Source: Corynebacterium suedekumii
GTDB taxonomy: Bacteria; Actinomycetota; Actinomycetes; Mycobacteriales; Mycobacteriaceae
DNA length: 64,000 bases
Direction of reading: 5' to 3'
Assembly (NCBI RefSeq): GCF_030252185.1
Contig: NZ_CP126970.1
Coordinates: forward strand, 1,860,001-1,924,000
Of the stretch, positions 1 to 8,497 are shown in pieces. Both the position numbers and the translations under genes were made by a program. How positions within the stretch are numbered: the first letter of the stretch is position 1; each line of letters starts with the position of its first letter. The notes beneath the pieces are model-generated. The model worked only from the letters and a program-made list of their open reading frames with translations. It searched no databases and was not told the DNA's origin.

Positions 1-242
1 ATCACACCGGGCAACGGGTTGGGGATCAGGCCCTGCTGGACCGCCCACCATGCGCCACCGCCGGCGGCGGCAGCCAGGGCGATGAGCGCCCCGGCACCGG
101 CCACCGAACTTCCGTCATCGGTCGATGATCCCGATGAGGGCGTGGTAGCTTCGTTCTGGTCAGCGTCCTGGGCGGAGGCGGGCATGGCGGCGCCGGCTGT
201 CAACGACAGCGCGAGACCGACGGAAAGGAGAGTTCTCTTCAT
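1..242 (-). CDS. Small secreted or membrane-anchored protein, 3' end outside window
   Basis: The reading frame begins at the ATG at 242 and runs off the left edge. It opens with a clean Sec signal peptide (MKRTLLSVGL, then a hydrophobic stretch ending in PASA before QD), so the mature protein should be exported. A low-complexity Ser/Thr/Asp linker follows, then a hydrophobic Ala/Gly-rich segment and the sequence WWAVQQGLIPNPLPG, which resembles the C-terminal part of small corynebacterial surface proteins. The family is not recognised and the partial frame prevents a firm call. Confidence 0.6.
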   Translation of the reverse strand, partial: MKRTLLSVGLALSLTAGAAMPASAQDADQNEATTPSSGSSTDDGSSVAGAGALIALAAAAGGGAWWAVQQGLIPNPLPGV

Positions 243-260
243 CAGGCAATGGTACGACGG

Positions 261-293
261 TATTTATCTTTTCATCAGGTTTTTGACAGTCAA
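261..293 (-). promoter_or_regulatory. Candidate promoter of the small secreted protein gene
   Basis: On the minus strand a TTGACT hexamer (288-293), part of the palindrome TTGACTGTCAA, is followed about 17-19 bases later by the AT-rich string AAGATAAATA (261-270), a plausible -10 region. The start codon lies about 20 bases further on. No strong Shine-Dalgarno sequence is visible. Confidence 0.35.
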
Positions 294-316
294 GTTCCCA
301 TTGCGATCTCGCCGGA

Positions 317-787
317 TCAGGCCGCCTGCGCGAAACCCGTGAACAACGAAGCGGGGGAGTGGACCGGCTGGTAGTGGCTGTCCACCAGCCACACAAAGGT
401 GGGGGCGTGACCCACGGTGACCTCATGGACGGCGTCGACCACGGCGTCGTCGACAAGCGCCCGGACCCAGCCCTCCGCCAGGTCCGGGTCCACCGGTCCG
501 CCGGCGGGGTCGGTGACGCGGACGGTGACGAGGTAGGCGGGTTGGCGGTCCTCGCCGTACCCGCGGATGCGGGCCTTGACCTGCTCGCCGACGCGGTGGC
601 GGGTGACGGCGGCGGTGAGGGGGCCGGCTCCGAGCACGCCGGGCAGGCGCTTGCTCGGTGGCCGCCAGTTCGGCATCGGGCGGGCCAGTGAGCGGGGATG
701 GTGCATGATCGAGGCGACGTCCGCGAGCGTGCGCGCCTGCGTCGTGCGGAGGTGGTCGGCGATGTGGGTGGCTGAGGTGATGTTCAT
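317..787 (-). CDS. Hypothetical protein, 156 aa
   Basis: I do not recognise this protein. The ATG at 787 (MNITSATHIADHLR) is preferred over the upstream in-frame start, because the longer version would run through the palindromic intergenic site. The sequence is soluble and mixed alpha/beta, with no signal peptide or membrane segment. Its central part reads like a beta-rich domain (YLVTVRVTDPAGG) and the C-terminus has several His/Asp/Glu. The gene is divergent from the MFS pair at 880, so one regulator could serve both through the site at 821-839. Codon use matches the neighbours. Confidence 0.6.
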   Translation of the reverse strand: MNITSATHIADHLRTTQARTLADVASIMHHPRSLARPMPNWRPPSKRLPGVLGAGPLTAAVTRHRVGEQVKARIRGYGEDRQPAYLVTVRVTDPAGGPVDPDLAEGWVRALVDDAVVDAVHEVTVGHAPTFVWLVDSHYQPVHSPASLFTGFAQAA

Positions 788-820
788 GGCTCGCACTCTA
801 AGAGGAGGGGACAACACGGG

Positions 821-839
821 TGTTCGATAGTATCGAACA
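821..839. promoter_or_regulatory. Perfect 19-bp palindrome between divergent genes
   Basis: The sequence TGTTCGATAGTATCGAACA has two 9-base arms around a single central base. It sits in the 92-bp gap between the hypothetical gene starting at 787 and the MFS gene starting at 880. The size and placement suit an operator for a dimeric repressor acting on both genes. No regulator gene is adjacent. The arms contain GTTC and GAAC, but in the opposite order to an actinobacterial LexA box, so SOS control is not suggested. Confidence 0.5.
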
Positions 840-879
840 GGTGTACTAACCGCCACTGGTGGGCTAGTCTGGATTCGAC

Positions 880-2124
880 ATGACAGATCAACAACTCGCC
901 CCGCAGCCGGAGAAGCCGGAGACCCCGAAGATCCCCACCGAGATCTGGGTCCTCGTCGCCGCGGCGTTCATCATCGCCCTGGGGTACGGGCTCATCGCGC
1001 CGATCATTCCGCAGTTCGCGGTGAGTTTCGACGTCTCCATGGCCGCCGCCGGCGCCGTCATCTCCATCTTCGCCGCCTCCCGGTTGCTGTTCGCGCCGGT
1101 GTCGGGCCAGCTCATCGACAAGATCGGCTCCCGCAAGGTCTATCTCACGGGCCTGATGACGGTCGCCGTGGCCACCGCCCTGGTCGCCGGTGCCCAGGAG
1201 TACTGGCACATCCTCCTGCTGCGCGGCATCGCCGGCATCGGGTCGACGATGTTCACCGTCTCCGCGATGGGCCTGATCGTCCGGCTCGCGCCGCCGGCCA
1301 TCCGCGGCCGGGCCTCCGCGGTCTACGGCACGGCGTTCCTCATCGGCAACGTCATCGGACCGGTCGTCGGCGCCGGGCTGTCCATGATCGGCATGCGCGC
1401 CCCCTTCGTCATCTACGGTGCCTCCGTGGCACTCGCCGCGTTCGTCGTGTGGTGGAAGATGCCGCGGCAGGCGGACAACGCCGGACGGAAGACGAGCGAT
1501 GAGCCACCCATGCGCTTCGGCGAGGCCGTCCGCGACAGCGCCTACCGCTCCGCCCTGGTCTCCGGGTTCTCCTTCGGCTGGATCAACTTCGGCGTCCGCG
1601 TGGCCACCCTGCCCCTGTTCGCCGCGGCCGTGTTCGAGCACGGCGGGGCCATCGCCGGGCTGGCCATGGCCACCTTCGCCGCCGGCAACGCCATCGTCCT
1701 CCAGTTCTCCGGCCGCCTCGCCGACACCCTCGGACGTAAACCGCTCATCATCACCGGCCTGGTGGTCAACGCCATCTTCACCGGCTCCATGGGCTTCGCC
1801 GACGGCTTCTGGCCCCTGCTCATCGTCTCCGCCCTGGCAGGTGCCGGTGCGGGCATGCTCAACCCGGCGCAGCAGGCGGTGCTGGCGGACGTCATCGGCA
1901 ACCACCGCTCCGGCGGCAAGGTCCTGGCCAACTTCCAGATGGCCCAGGACTTCGGCGCCATCACCGGGCCCATCCTCATCGGCTTCATCGCCGAGTCCTA
2001 CGGCTTCGAGATCGGCTTCCTGCTCTGCGGCGTCATCGGCCTGCTCGCCGCCGTGGTGTGGGCCTTCGGGCGCGAGACGCTCGAGGACGGGAACCCCCGG
2101 CTGGAATCGGCCACGGAGAAATGA
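880..2124 (+). CDS. MFS transporter, 12-TM drug-exporter-like
   Basis: This 414-residue inner-membrane protein has a charged Pro/Glu-rich N-terminus of about 20 residues followed by about 12 hydrophobic segments. The first-loop MFS signature is visible between TM2 and TM3 (GQLIDKIGSRKVY) and a counterpart appears in the second half (GRLADTLGRKPLI), which marks the duplicated six-helix halves. The probable role is proton-coupled efflux of a small molecule; the substrate cannot be read from the sequence. The stop overlaps the next start (ATGA at 2121), so the two MFS genes are translationally coupled. The upstream gap holds the 19-bp palindrome. Confidence 0.85.
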   Translation: MTDQQLAPQPEKPETPKIPTEIWVLVAAAFIIALGYGLIAPIIPQFAVSFDVSMAAAGAVISIFAASRLLFAPVSGQLIDKIGSRKVYLTGLMTVAVATALVAGAQEYWHILLLRGIAGIGSTMFTVSAMGLIVRLAPPAIRGRASAVYGTAFLIGNVIGPVVGAGLSMIGMRAPFVIYGASVALAAFVVWWKMPRQADNAGRKTSDEPPMRFGEAVRDSAYRSALVSGFSFGWINFGVRVATLPLFAAAVFEHGGAIAGLAMATFAAGNAIVLQFSGRLADTLGRKPLIITGLVVNAIFTGSMGFADGFWPLLIVSALAGAGAGMLNPAQQAVLADVIGNHRSGGKVLANFQMAQDFGAITGPILIGFIAESYGFEIGFLLCGVIGLLAAVVWAFGRETLEDGNPRLESATEK

Positions 2125-3515
2125 CCCCGCTGCCGGACCCGCAGCCGAACCCGCAGGTGGACAAACAGCAGGCCTGGCGGGCACTCATCGCCCTGTGCGT
2201 CGGGCTGTTCATGACCCTGCTCGACCAGTCGCTCGTCGCGGTGGCCCTGCCCCGGATCCGGGAGGACCTGGACGCCAGCCTCAACCAGGTGGTGTGGGTC
2301 TCCGCCGTCTACCTCCTCGCTTTCGCGGTCCCGCTGCTGGTCACCGGGCGGCTGGGTGACCGGTTCGGGCAGCGCAGCGTCTACCTCGTCGGCATGGCAC
2401 TGTTCACCGCTGCCGCGCTGGCGTGTGCCTTCGCCCCGACGATCGAGTGGCTCATCGCCCTGCGCGCCGTCCAGGGGCTCGGCGGGTCCCTGCTCAACCC
2501 GCAGCCGTTGAGCATCATCACCCGGATCTTCCCGCGGGCGCGCCGGGGCACCGCGATGGGTGTGTGGTCCGCGGTGGCCAGCTCGGCCGGGCTGTTCGGC
2601 CCGGTCATCGGCGGCGTACTCGTCGGCACCGTCGGCTGGCGGTGGGTCTTCGCGTTCTACGTCCCGCTCGGACTGGTCTCCCTGGTCCTGGTCGCCCGCT
2701 TCGTCCCCCGCCTGCCGAGGTCGGTGGGGCACATCGACCTGCTCAGCGTGGTCGTCTCCCTCATCGCGGTCCTCGGTGTCGTCGTCGCCCTCCAGCAGGG
2801 CCCCGAGTTCGACTGGGTCTGGTGGATCTGGGCGGCGCTGGCCACCGGCCTGCTGGCCTTCGTCGTGTTCATCCGCCGCCAGCTCCACGTCGGCGCGGGT
2901 GCACTCGTCCCGCCGGGGTTGTTCCGCCACCGGAACTTCCGGCTCGGCATCATCGCGGTGTCCACCCTCGGCTTCGCGGTCTACTCGGTCAACCTGCCGA
3001 TCATGCTCTACCTCCAGACCGGCGCCGGGCTCTCCGCTGCGTCGGCCGGGCTCATGCTCGTGCCCATGGGCGTGCTCTCGGTCATCCTCGCCCCCTTCGC
3101 CGGCCGGCTCACCGACCGGCTGGCGCCCGGCCTGCTCTCCAAAGTGGGGTTCGGCTCGCTCATCGTCGCGATGGTGCTGTTCGGCACCTTCATGCACGCC
3201 GGGGTCCCCGTCGGCTGGTTCCTCCTGCCCGTCCTGCTGCTCGGCGCCGCCAACGCGCTCGCCTGGTCGCCGAACTCCGCGATCACCATGCGGGATCTGC
3301 CCACCTCGCTCGCCGGTGCCGGATCGGGTGTGTACAACACCTCCCGCCAGGTCGGCGCCGTCCTCGGTGCCGCGGCTCTCGGCGCGGTCATGCAGATGGG
3401 GGAGGGGGTGACCGGTTTCGGCGCCGCGATGGGCAACGCCATGCTCGTCCCCGTCGCTCTCCTCGTCGTGGGTCTGCTGGCCGTCTCCCGCTTCCAGGCC
3501 GACGCACCCCGCTAA
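2121..3515 (+). CDS. MFS transporter, DHA2/EmrB-QacA type, about 14 TM
   Basis: This 464-residue membrane protein resembles DHA2 drug:H+ antiporters. It has the early acidic-helix signature LLDQSLVAVALPRI, the loop motif GRLGDRFGQRSVYL and the motif-C-like GVWSAVASSAGLFGPVIGG, and is long enough for 14 helices. The ATG at 2121 was chosen because it overlaps the stop of the upstream MFS gene by four bases; a longer in-frame version from 2058 would lie inside that gene. Two coupled, unrelated-subfamily exporters in one transcript suggest a shared stress or toxicant response, which is inference. Confidence 0.85.
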   Translation: MTPLPDPQPNPQVDKQQAWRALIALCVGLFMTLLDQSLVAVALPRIREDLDASLNQVVWVSAVYLLAFAVPLLVTGRLGDRFGQRSVYLVGMALFTAAALACAFAPTIEWLIALRAVQGLGGSLLNPQPLSIITRIFPRARRGTAMGVWSAVASSAGLFGPVIGGVLVGTVGWRWVFAFYVPLGLVSLVLVARFVPRLPRSVGHIDLLSVVVSLIAVLGVVVALQQGPEFDWVWWIWAALATGLLAFVVFIRRQLHVGAGALVPPGLFRHRNFRLGIIAVSTLGFAVYSVNLPIMLYLQTGAGLSAASAGLMLVPMGVLSVILAPFAGRLTDRLAPGLLSKVGFGSLIVAMVLFGTFMHAGVPVGWFLLPVLLLGAANALAWSPNSAITMRDLPTSLAGAGSGVYNTSRQVGAVLGAAALGAVMQMGEGVTGFGAAMGNAMLVPVALLVVGLLAVSRFQADAPR

Positions 3516-3525
3516 CCTGCTATCC

Positions 3526-4443
3526 ATGACCCCCGTCCTCATCGACTGCGACCCCGGCATCGACGACACCCTCGCCCTGCTCTACCTCGCCGCGCTCGAC
3601 CACCTCGGCGAGATCGACCTGTGCGGTGTGACCACCACCGCGGGCAACACCACCGCCACCCAGGCCGCGGGCAACGCCCGCTGGGTCCGCGATCAGCTGC
3701 GTATCGACGCCCCCGTTCTCCCCGGCCAGCCCGTCCCCCTCGCCGTCCCGTTGGTCACCACCCCGGAGACCCACGGGCCCACCGGGCTCGGCTACCTCGA
3801 GGTTCCCGCCGCACCGGAGGATGGCACCTGGCCCGACCTGTGGGTCGAGGCGATCGAGAAGCACGAGGACCTGCACCTCATCGTCACCGGACCGTGCACC
3901 AACCTCGCCTCCTTCCGGCAGTCCCACCCGGAGCACCACGCCCGCCTGCGCAACGTCACGGTCATGGGCGGGGCCGTCGGCTACCGGGGCAACACCACCC
4001 CGACCGCCGAGTGGAACTTCTGGGTCGACCCCCATGCCGCTGCCGACGCCTTCGGACACACCCCGGCCCCGGTCACCCTGTGCTCACTCGAGGTCACCGA
4101 GCAGTTCCTCATCGACCCACCCCGGCTGGAGGGGCTGATCGCCGATCTCGGCCCGGCCCCCATTGCCGGGCACCTGCCCGAGATCCTGCGTTTCTACTTC
4201 GAGTTCCATCAGGCCCAGGGGGAGGGCTACCAGGCCCAGATCCACGACCTGCTCACCTGCATGATCGCGCTCGAGCGGGTGGGGTATGAGCATCGCGGGG
4301 TACGGGTGGACGTCGATACGCGGGGAGAGCGACGCGGCACATCGGAAGAGACGGCGGGAACGAGCAACACCCGCCTGGTCACCTCCGCCGACATCGACGG
4401 CGCACATGCCGAGCTGACCCGCGCCGCCCGTGCGCTAAGGTGA
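3526..4443 (+). CDS. Nucleoside hydrolase, inosine-uridine-preferring family
   Basis: The protein (305 aa) hydrolyses the N-glycosidic bond of ribonucleosides to give ribose and a free base. The N-terminal calcium-binding signature DCDPGIDDTLAL (residues 8-19) is intact, and a second family block follows (VTGPCTNLASF, then VMGGAVGYRGN with WNFWVDPHAA). The length is normal. It lies 10 bases behind the MFS gene and 64 bases ahead of the ECF S component, so it may act on nucleosides taken up by that transporter. Substrate preference (purine, pyrimidine or both) is not decided by visible residues. Confidence 0.88.
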   Translation: MTPVLIDCDPGIDDTLALLYLAALDHLGEIDLCGVTTTAGNTTATQAAGNARWVRDQLRIDAPVLPGQPVPLAVPLVTTPETHGPTGLGYLEVPAAPEDGTWPDLWVEAIEKHEDLHLIVTGPCTNLASFRQSHPEHHARLRNVTVMGGAVGYRGNTTPTAEWNFWVDPHAAADAFGHTPAPVTLCSLEVTEQFLIDPPRLEGLIADLGPAPIAGHLPEILRFYFEFHQAQGEGYQAQIHDLLTCMIALERVGYEHRGVRVDVDTRGERRGTSEETAGTSNTRLVTSADIDGAHAELTRAARALR

Positions 4444-4507
4444 TCAGCGACTCGCTGCCCGAGGTGACATAGGGCGGCCCCTCCCGCGCATGCCCGAAGG
4501 ACCCTCC

Positions 4508-5299
4508 ATGTCACAGATTCAGCTCACCCCCGCCCGCCGGGGCCTCGCCCTGACCGGCGCGCTCGTCGTCGCCGCGACCTGGCTCTACCTCGTCCTCGTG
4601 CGACCGACCGACTGGGAATCCGTCGGCGGTTCCACCGAGGCTCTGATCACCCTCGCCGGGTACGTCGGCGGCGCGGTGCTGCTGCTCGCCGCCACCCTGC
4701 CGGCCCTGCCCGCCCGGACGATCGCCGTCATTCCCGTGGCACTCGTGCTCAACATCGTCATCGGCCAGATCGTCGGCTCCGTGGGCATTCCGCTCTACCT
4801 CGACTCCGTGGGCACCATCCTCATCGCCGCCCTCGCCGGGCCCATCGCCGGCCTGGCCACCGGCACCCTGAGCTCCGTCGTCTGGGGTCTGCTCAACCCC
4901 GCGGCCCTGCCGTTTGCCGCCGTCTCCGCCGCCACCGGCTGGCTCGCCGGCGAGATGATCCGCCGCGGCGCGTTCCAGAAGATCTGGAAGCTCGTCATCT
5001 CCGGCCTGCTTCTCGGCCTCATCTGCGGCGCACTCGCCGCCCCGGTCGCCGCCTTCGTCTACGGCGGCACCGCGGGTGTGGGCACCGGTGCGATCGTCTC
5101 CCTCTTCCGGGAGATGGGCACCTCCCTCCTCGGCTCGGTGACCCTGCAGTCCTTCGTCTCCGACCCGCTGGACAAACTCGCCGTCATGGCCGTCGTCTTC
5201 GCCGCCGTCCGGGCGCTGCCGAAGCGGACCCTGCGGTCGTTCCAACCGGAGTCCCGGGTGACCTCGTCGCCTGCAGAGGCGGAACCCGTCCGTTCCTAG
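4508..5299 (+). CDS. ECF transporter S component (substrate-binding membrane subunit)
   Basis: This 263-residue hydrophobic protein has about six membrane segments. Its sequence around PLYLDSVGTILIAALAGPIAG, followed by LSSVVWGLLNP, matches uncharacterised S components of energy-coupling-factor importers. The genes for the T and A subunits follow in order, which completes a dedicated (group I) ECF importer. The start at 4508 was chosen over an in-frame ATG at 4490 because it opens with MSQIQLTP just before the first hydrophobic helix. The nucleoside hydrolase directly upstream hints at a nucleoside or nucleobase substrate; this is inference only. Confidence 0.8.
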   Translation: MSQIQLTPARRGLALTGALVVAATWLYLVLVRPTDWESVGGSTEALITLAGYVGGAVLLLAATLPALPARTIAVIPVALVLNIVIGQIVGSVGIPLYLDSVGTILIAALAGPIAGLATGTLSSVVWGLLNPAALPFAAVSAATGWLAGEMIRRGAFQKIWKLVISGLLLGLICGALAAPVAAFVYGGTAGVGTGAIVSLFREMGTSLLGSVTLQSFVSDPLDKLAVMAVVFAAVRALPKRTLRSFQPESRVTSSPAEAEPVRS

Positions 5300-5310
5300 G
5301 GCCGGATCCC

Positions 5311-5376
5311 CTGCATTCACCTCCGAAACCTCACCCCGCAACGGGGGAGAGCACCATGTTCCGGAGCTGAATGCAG
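5311..5376 (+). ncRNA. Structured RNA element between ecf S and T genes
   Basis: A 66-base element lies between the S and T genes. The outer stem pairs CTGCATTCA (5311-5319) with TGAATGCAG (5368-5376). After a C/C mismatch it continues as CTCCG (5321-5325) with CGGAG (5362-5366). Inside is a second hairpin, CCCCG (5334-5338) with CGGGG (5342-5346), leaving a conserved-looking single-stranded joiner. It has no T-tract, so it is not a standard terminator. It could be an attenuator, a riboswitch-like element, an RNA processing site that changes subunit stoichiometry, or a small intergenic repeat. No known riboswitch class is recognised. Confidence 0.45.
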
Positions 5377-5423
5377 CCACACATCCGATCAGAACCCCCG
5401 GCACCCACACCGAAAGCCCGACC

Positions 5424-6119
5424 ATGCCCCCGCAGCCGAACCGCCTCAACCCCCTCACCGCTCTGGTGGCGGGGGCCAGTGCGTGGATTCTCGTGCTCGG
5501 CATCAACCGCTGGGAGTGCTCGGTCGCGGTCATCGTCGTGGCACTCGCCCTGGGGGTGTGGCGGACCCGTACTCCCGCCGTCCCGGCCACCACCGCGCTG
5601 CTCGCACTGCCGACGGGACTGTCCATGGTGCTGGTCCACGCCCCCTACGGCACGCAGCGCATCGCCCCGCTGGTCACCTCCGACGGGTTGCTCATCGCCG
5701 GTGAACTCGCGCTGCGTTTCACTGCGCTCATGGCGGCCCTGCTCGGGGCGGCGGCGTTCATCCGGGTGCCTGACCTGGCGAAGGCACTGCAGGTCAGTCC
5801 CCTGGGGCCGAAGATCGCCTACGTCGTCGCCGCCGCGCTCCAGGTCCTGCCGCAGGGGCGGCGCACCATCCGCGTGGTCCGGGACGCCCAACGGTTGCGG
5901 GGCCGGCGGGTCACCGCCCGCACGGTCGTCCCGCGCCTGGTCCTGCCGGTGATGACGCACCTGCTCACCGCCAACGCGGAGAAGGCACCCGCCCTGGAGA
6001 CCGCCGGCCTCGACCTGCCGGGCCGGCGCACCCTGCTGTGTCCCGTGCCCGACAGCACCGTGCAGAAGGCCGCTCGGCTCCTCCTCCCCGTGGGGGTGAT
6101 CGTGTGCGTATTGATCTGA
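5424..6119 (+). CDS. ecfT: ECF transporter T component (EcfT)
   Basis: This 231-residue protein is the scaffold subunit that couples the ATPases to the S component. Hydrophobic segments occupy the first half. The cytoplasmic half carries coupling-helix sequence typical of EcfT (IAYVVAAALQVLPQGRRTI, then RDAQRLRGRRV with the Ala-Arg-rich second motif). The C-terminus (VIVCVLI) overlaps the GTG start of the ATPase gene by 16 bases, which indicates translational coupling. The structured element at 5311-5376 lies just upstream and could tune its expression relative to the S gene. Confidence 0.85.
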   Translation: MPPQPNRLNPLTALVAGASAWILVLGINRWECSVAVIVVALALGVWRTRTPAVPATTALLALPTGLSMVLVHAPYGTQRIAPLVTSDGLLIAGELALRFTALMAALLGAAAFIRVPDLAKALQVSPLGPKIAYVVAAALQVLPQGRRTIRVVRDAQRLRGRRVTARTVVPRLVLPVMTHLLTANAEKAPALETAGLDLPGRRTLLCPVPDSTVQKAARLLLPVGVIVCVLI

Positions 6120-7263
6120 CACCCGGCACGATCACCCAGGTCATCGGCGCCTCCGGGCAGGGCCTGACCCGCTGGGCGCGTTCGCTCGGGCATCCCGTGG
6201 TCGGCCAGGATGCGCTGGCCCATGTCACCTTCCTGCGTGACACCGTCGCCGAGGAGGTGGCCTTCGGCCTGGAGCAGCGCGGCGTGCCCGCCCCCGAGAT
6301 GTCCCGCCGCGTCGCCCGGATTCTCGAGCTCGTGGCGCTGGACCCGGCAGCCGATCCCACCACCCTGTCCGGCGGGCAGACCCGGCGCCTGGCGGTGGCC
6401 ACCGTCGCCGTCCTGGCACCGGACGTTCTCGTCCTCGACGATCCCTTCGCCGGCCTCGACGCCGATTCCGCGCGCCGTCTCCTCTCCCTGTGCCGGGCAC
6501 TGACCGACACCGCCGTGGTCGTCCTGGGCACCCGCCCGCAGCCCCTGCCCGGCGAGATCTTCTCGCTTGTCGACACCGCCCTCACCCCCCACCTCCCCGT
6601 TCCCGACGTCCCCCTGCCCCCGCACGTGGGACCACCGGGGAAGCCGGTCAACCTCGGCGAGGTGACCGGCCGCCGAGGAGCAGCACCCGGAAGTGGTGGC
6701 AGTTCCGCACCCCGTCCGCCGCCACCTTCGAGGTCGGCCCCGTCGAGGTCACCGTCCGCCCCGGCGGGGTCCTGTGGCTGCGTGGGGACAACGGCACCGG
6801 CAAGACCACCCTGCTGCGTGCCTTGGCGGGTCTTGACGGCGCGCCGGGCCGGGGCGATGTCGCGCTCATGCTCCAGCGCGCGGCCGATCAGGTGGTGGAG
6901 TCCACGGTCGCGGACTTCGTCGGCCCGCGGGTGGCCGAACTCGACGTCGACCCCGATGAGCATCCCCTCGACCTCGGCGCCACCGACCTGCGGCTGGCGC
7001 AGTTCCTCGCCGTCAGCGGGCTGGGCAGGCCGGTCCTGCTCATCGACGAACCTGACGTCGGCCTCGACCCTCAGGGGCGGGGGCGGCTGCATCAGCTGAT
7101 CGCCGAGCAGCTGCGTGACGGCGTCGCCATAATGATGACCTGCCATGACACCTCCTTCATGGCGGAGGTCGCCGGCTACGCGGAGGTGGAGCACCTCACC
7201 GTGACCCCACGACCGGACTCCGGGCCGACCACCAGGTGCGGCTCGCCTACTGTGAACCCATGA
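6104..7263 (+). pseudogene. ECF double-ATPase subunit (EcfA-EcfA' fusion), reading frame broken
   Basis: Two ABC domains that belong to one protein lie in different frames. Domain 1 reads from the GTG at 6104 to about 6690. Domain 2 reads from about 6690 to the TGA at 7261-7263, after a -1 shift. The join lies somewhere in 6660-6710. Domain 1 has a degenerate Walker A (GASGQGLT, Leu for the ATP-binding Lys) but a canonical LSGGQ and Walker B (VLVLDDPFAGLD). Domain 2 has a good Walker A (GDNGTGKTTL) and Walker B (VLLIDEPDVGLD) but DLGATDLRLAQ in place of LSGGQ. The second frame ends exactly at the ATGA overlap with the next gene, which supports it as the true end. Frameshift, assembly error or a split product are all possible. 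Confidence 0.7.
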
Positions 7264-8315
7264 CCCGCATCCACGGCCTGGACCTGGCCCGCACCGTGGC
7301 GATCATCGGCATGATGGTCGCCCACATCGGCCCCGAGAGCTTTATCACCGAGGGGTACCCGTCGGTCCTGTTCGCGGTTCTCGCCGGAGTGTCCATGGGC
7401 ATCATCACCGTGAACTCGGCCAGTGTCCGTGACGCACGCTTCCGTCTGCTCGTCCGGGCGGTTCTCCTGCTGGGCATCGGTCTGCTGTTGGCGGCGGTGC
7501 AGTCCGGCATCCTCGTCGTGCTCACCGCCATCGGCGCCGCCTACCTGCTGCTTCTACCGGTCCTGCGGTGGCGCACCCGATCACTGTTCATCCTGCTGGC
7601 GGGCCTGGTCATCCTCGGCCCGCTGCTTATTGCCGCGCAGACGGTGCTGTGGCTGCCCTGGGCGAATGCGGCGTTCGCAGATCTGCTCTCCGGCGCCTAT
7701 CCGCTGACCGCGTGGACGACGTATGTGCTCGTCGGGCTGCTCATCCACCGCCTGGCGCTGCACCGGCAGGTGTGGCTGCTCGGTATCGGCCTGGGGCTGT
7801 TCGCCCTCACCCAGTTCATCGTCGAGGCCGCCGACTTCCGCGTGAGCATCTACGACGAGCTCAACTTTTTCGGAGCCTGGGCGCAACCGACACCGCACTC
7901 CGGCGGGCTTCTCGACGTCCTCACTTCCGCAGGTCTGTCCGCCGCCGTCATCGCCGCATGCCTGCTGGCCTGCCGCGTCGGCGCCGTCGTGTGGGCGACC
8001 TACCCGGTGCGGGCCTTCGGTGCGATGTCGTTGACGGTGTACGTGGTGCACGTGCTCATCACCACCATCGCCAACGGCACCTTCCTCAGCCTCGGCGGGG
8101 CCGCCGACTTCGGCTGGACCATGTATGAGCCGCACACGCCCGAGACCGTTCTCCCGGGGCCCGACGCCTTGTGGCCGTCGTTGTTCCTCTGGCAGCTGGC
8201 GGGGTTCCTGCTTTTCGCAGCCCTGTGGAAATGGCGGTTCCGCCGCGGCCCACTGGAGGGGGCCGTGCACCGGGTGGTGGAGCGGACCGTCGTGGAACCT
8301 GCCGCGCGGGGGTAG
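7260..8315 (+). CDS. Membrane acyltransferase-like protein (HGSNAT/DUF418-type)
   Basis: The 351-residue protein has about ten hydrophobic helices. Its N-terminus (RIHGLDLARTVAIIGMMVAH) matches the start of the heparan-alpha-glucosaminide N-acetyltransferase catalytic-domain family and the related DUF418 proteins, which move acyl groups across or onto membrane-exposed acceptors. A late helix contains SLTVYVVHVL, typical of this superfamily. The start at 7260 overlaps the ATPase stop (ATGA). A functional link to the ECF importer is not obvious; it may simply share the transcript. The acceptor is unknown. Confidence 0.7.
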   Translation: MTRIHGLDLARTVAIIGMMVAHIGPESFITEGYPSVLFAVLAGVSMGIITVNSASVRDARFRLLVRAVLLLGIGLLLAAVQSGILVVLTAIGAAYLLLLPVLRWRTRSLFILLAGLVILGPLLIAAQTVLWLPWANAAFADLLSGAYPLTAWTTYVLVGLLIHRLALHRQVWLLGIGLGLFALTQFIVEAADFRVSIYDELNFFGAWAQPTPHSGGLLDVLTSAGLSAAVIAACLLACRVGAVVWATYPVRAFGAMSLTVYVVHVLITTIANGTFLSLGGAADFGWTMYEPHTPETVLPGPDALWPSLFLWQLAGFLLFAALWKWRFRRGPLEGAVHRVVERTVVEPAARG

Positions 8316-8497
8316 TGGCCGGCCGTCCCCGGGCCGGGAGTACGTCCGGGTCGAGCGTGCACCGCCCGTTTTACCCCGGGTCAACGCGAGGGAAAGCCCC
8401 GGGTGTAATCCAATTGTCGAGGTCACCACATTCTTAGGCGAACAGTGAACTGATTCGTAGCATGACACAACAAGTGAGCTGACCTACAGGAGGTGTC

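Noticed and set aside
784..2184. Long open frame antisense to the MFS gene
   Set aside because: It opposes a clear MFS coding frame, is His/Gly/Asp-rich low complexity, and is a GC-bias shadow.
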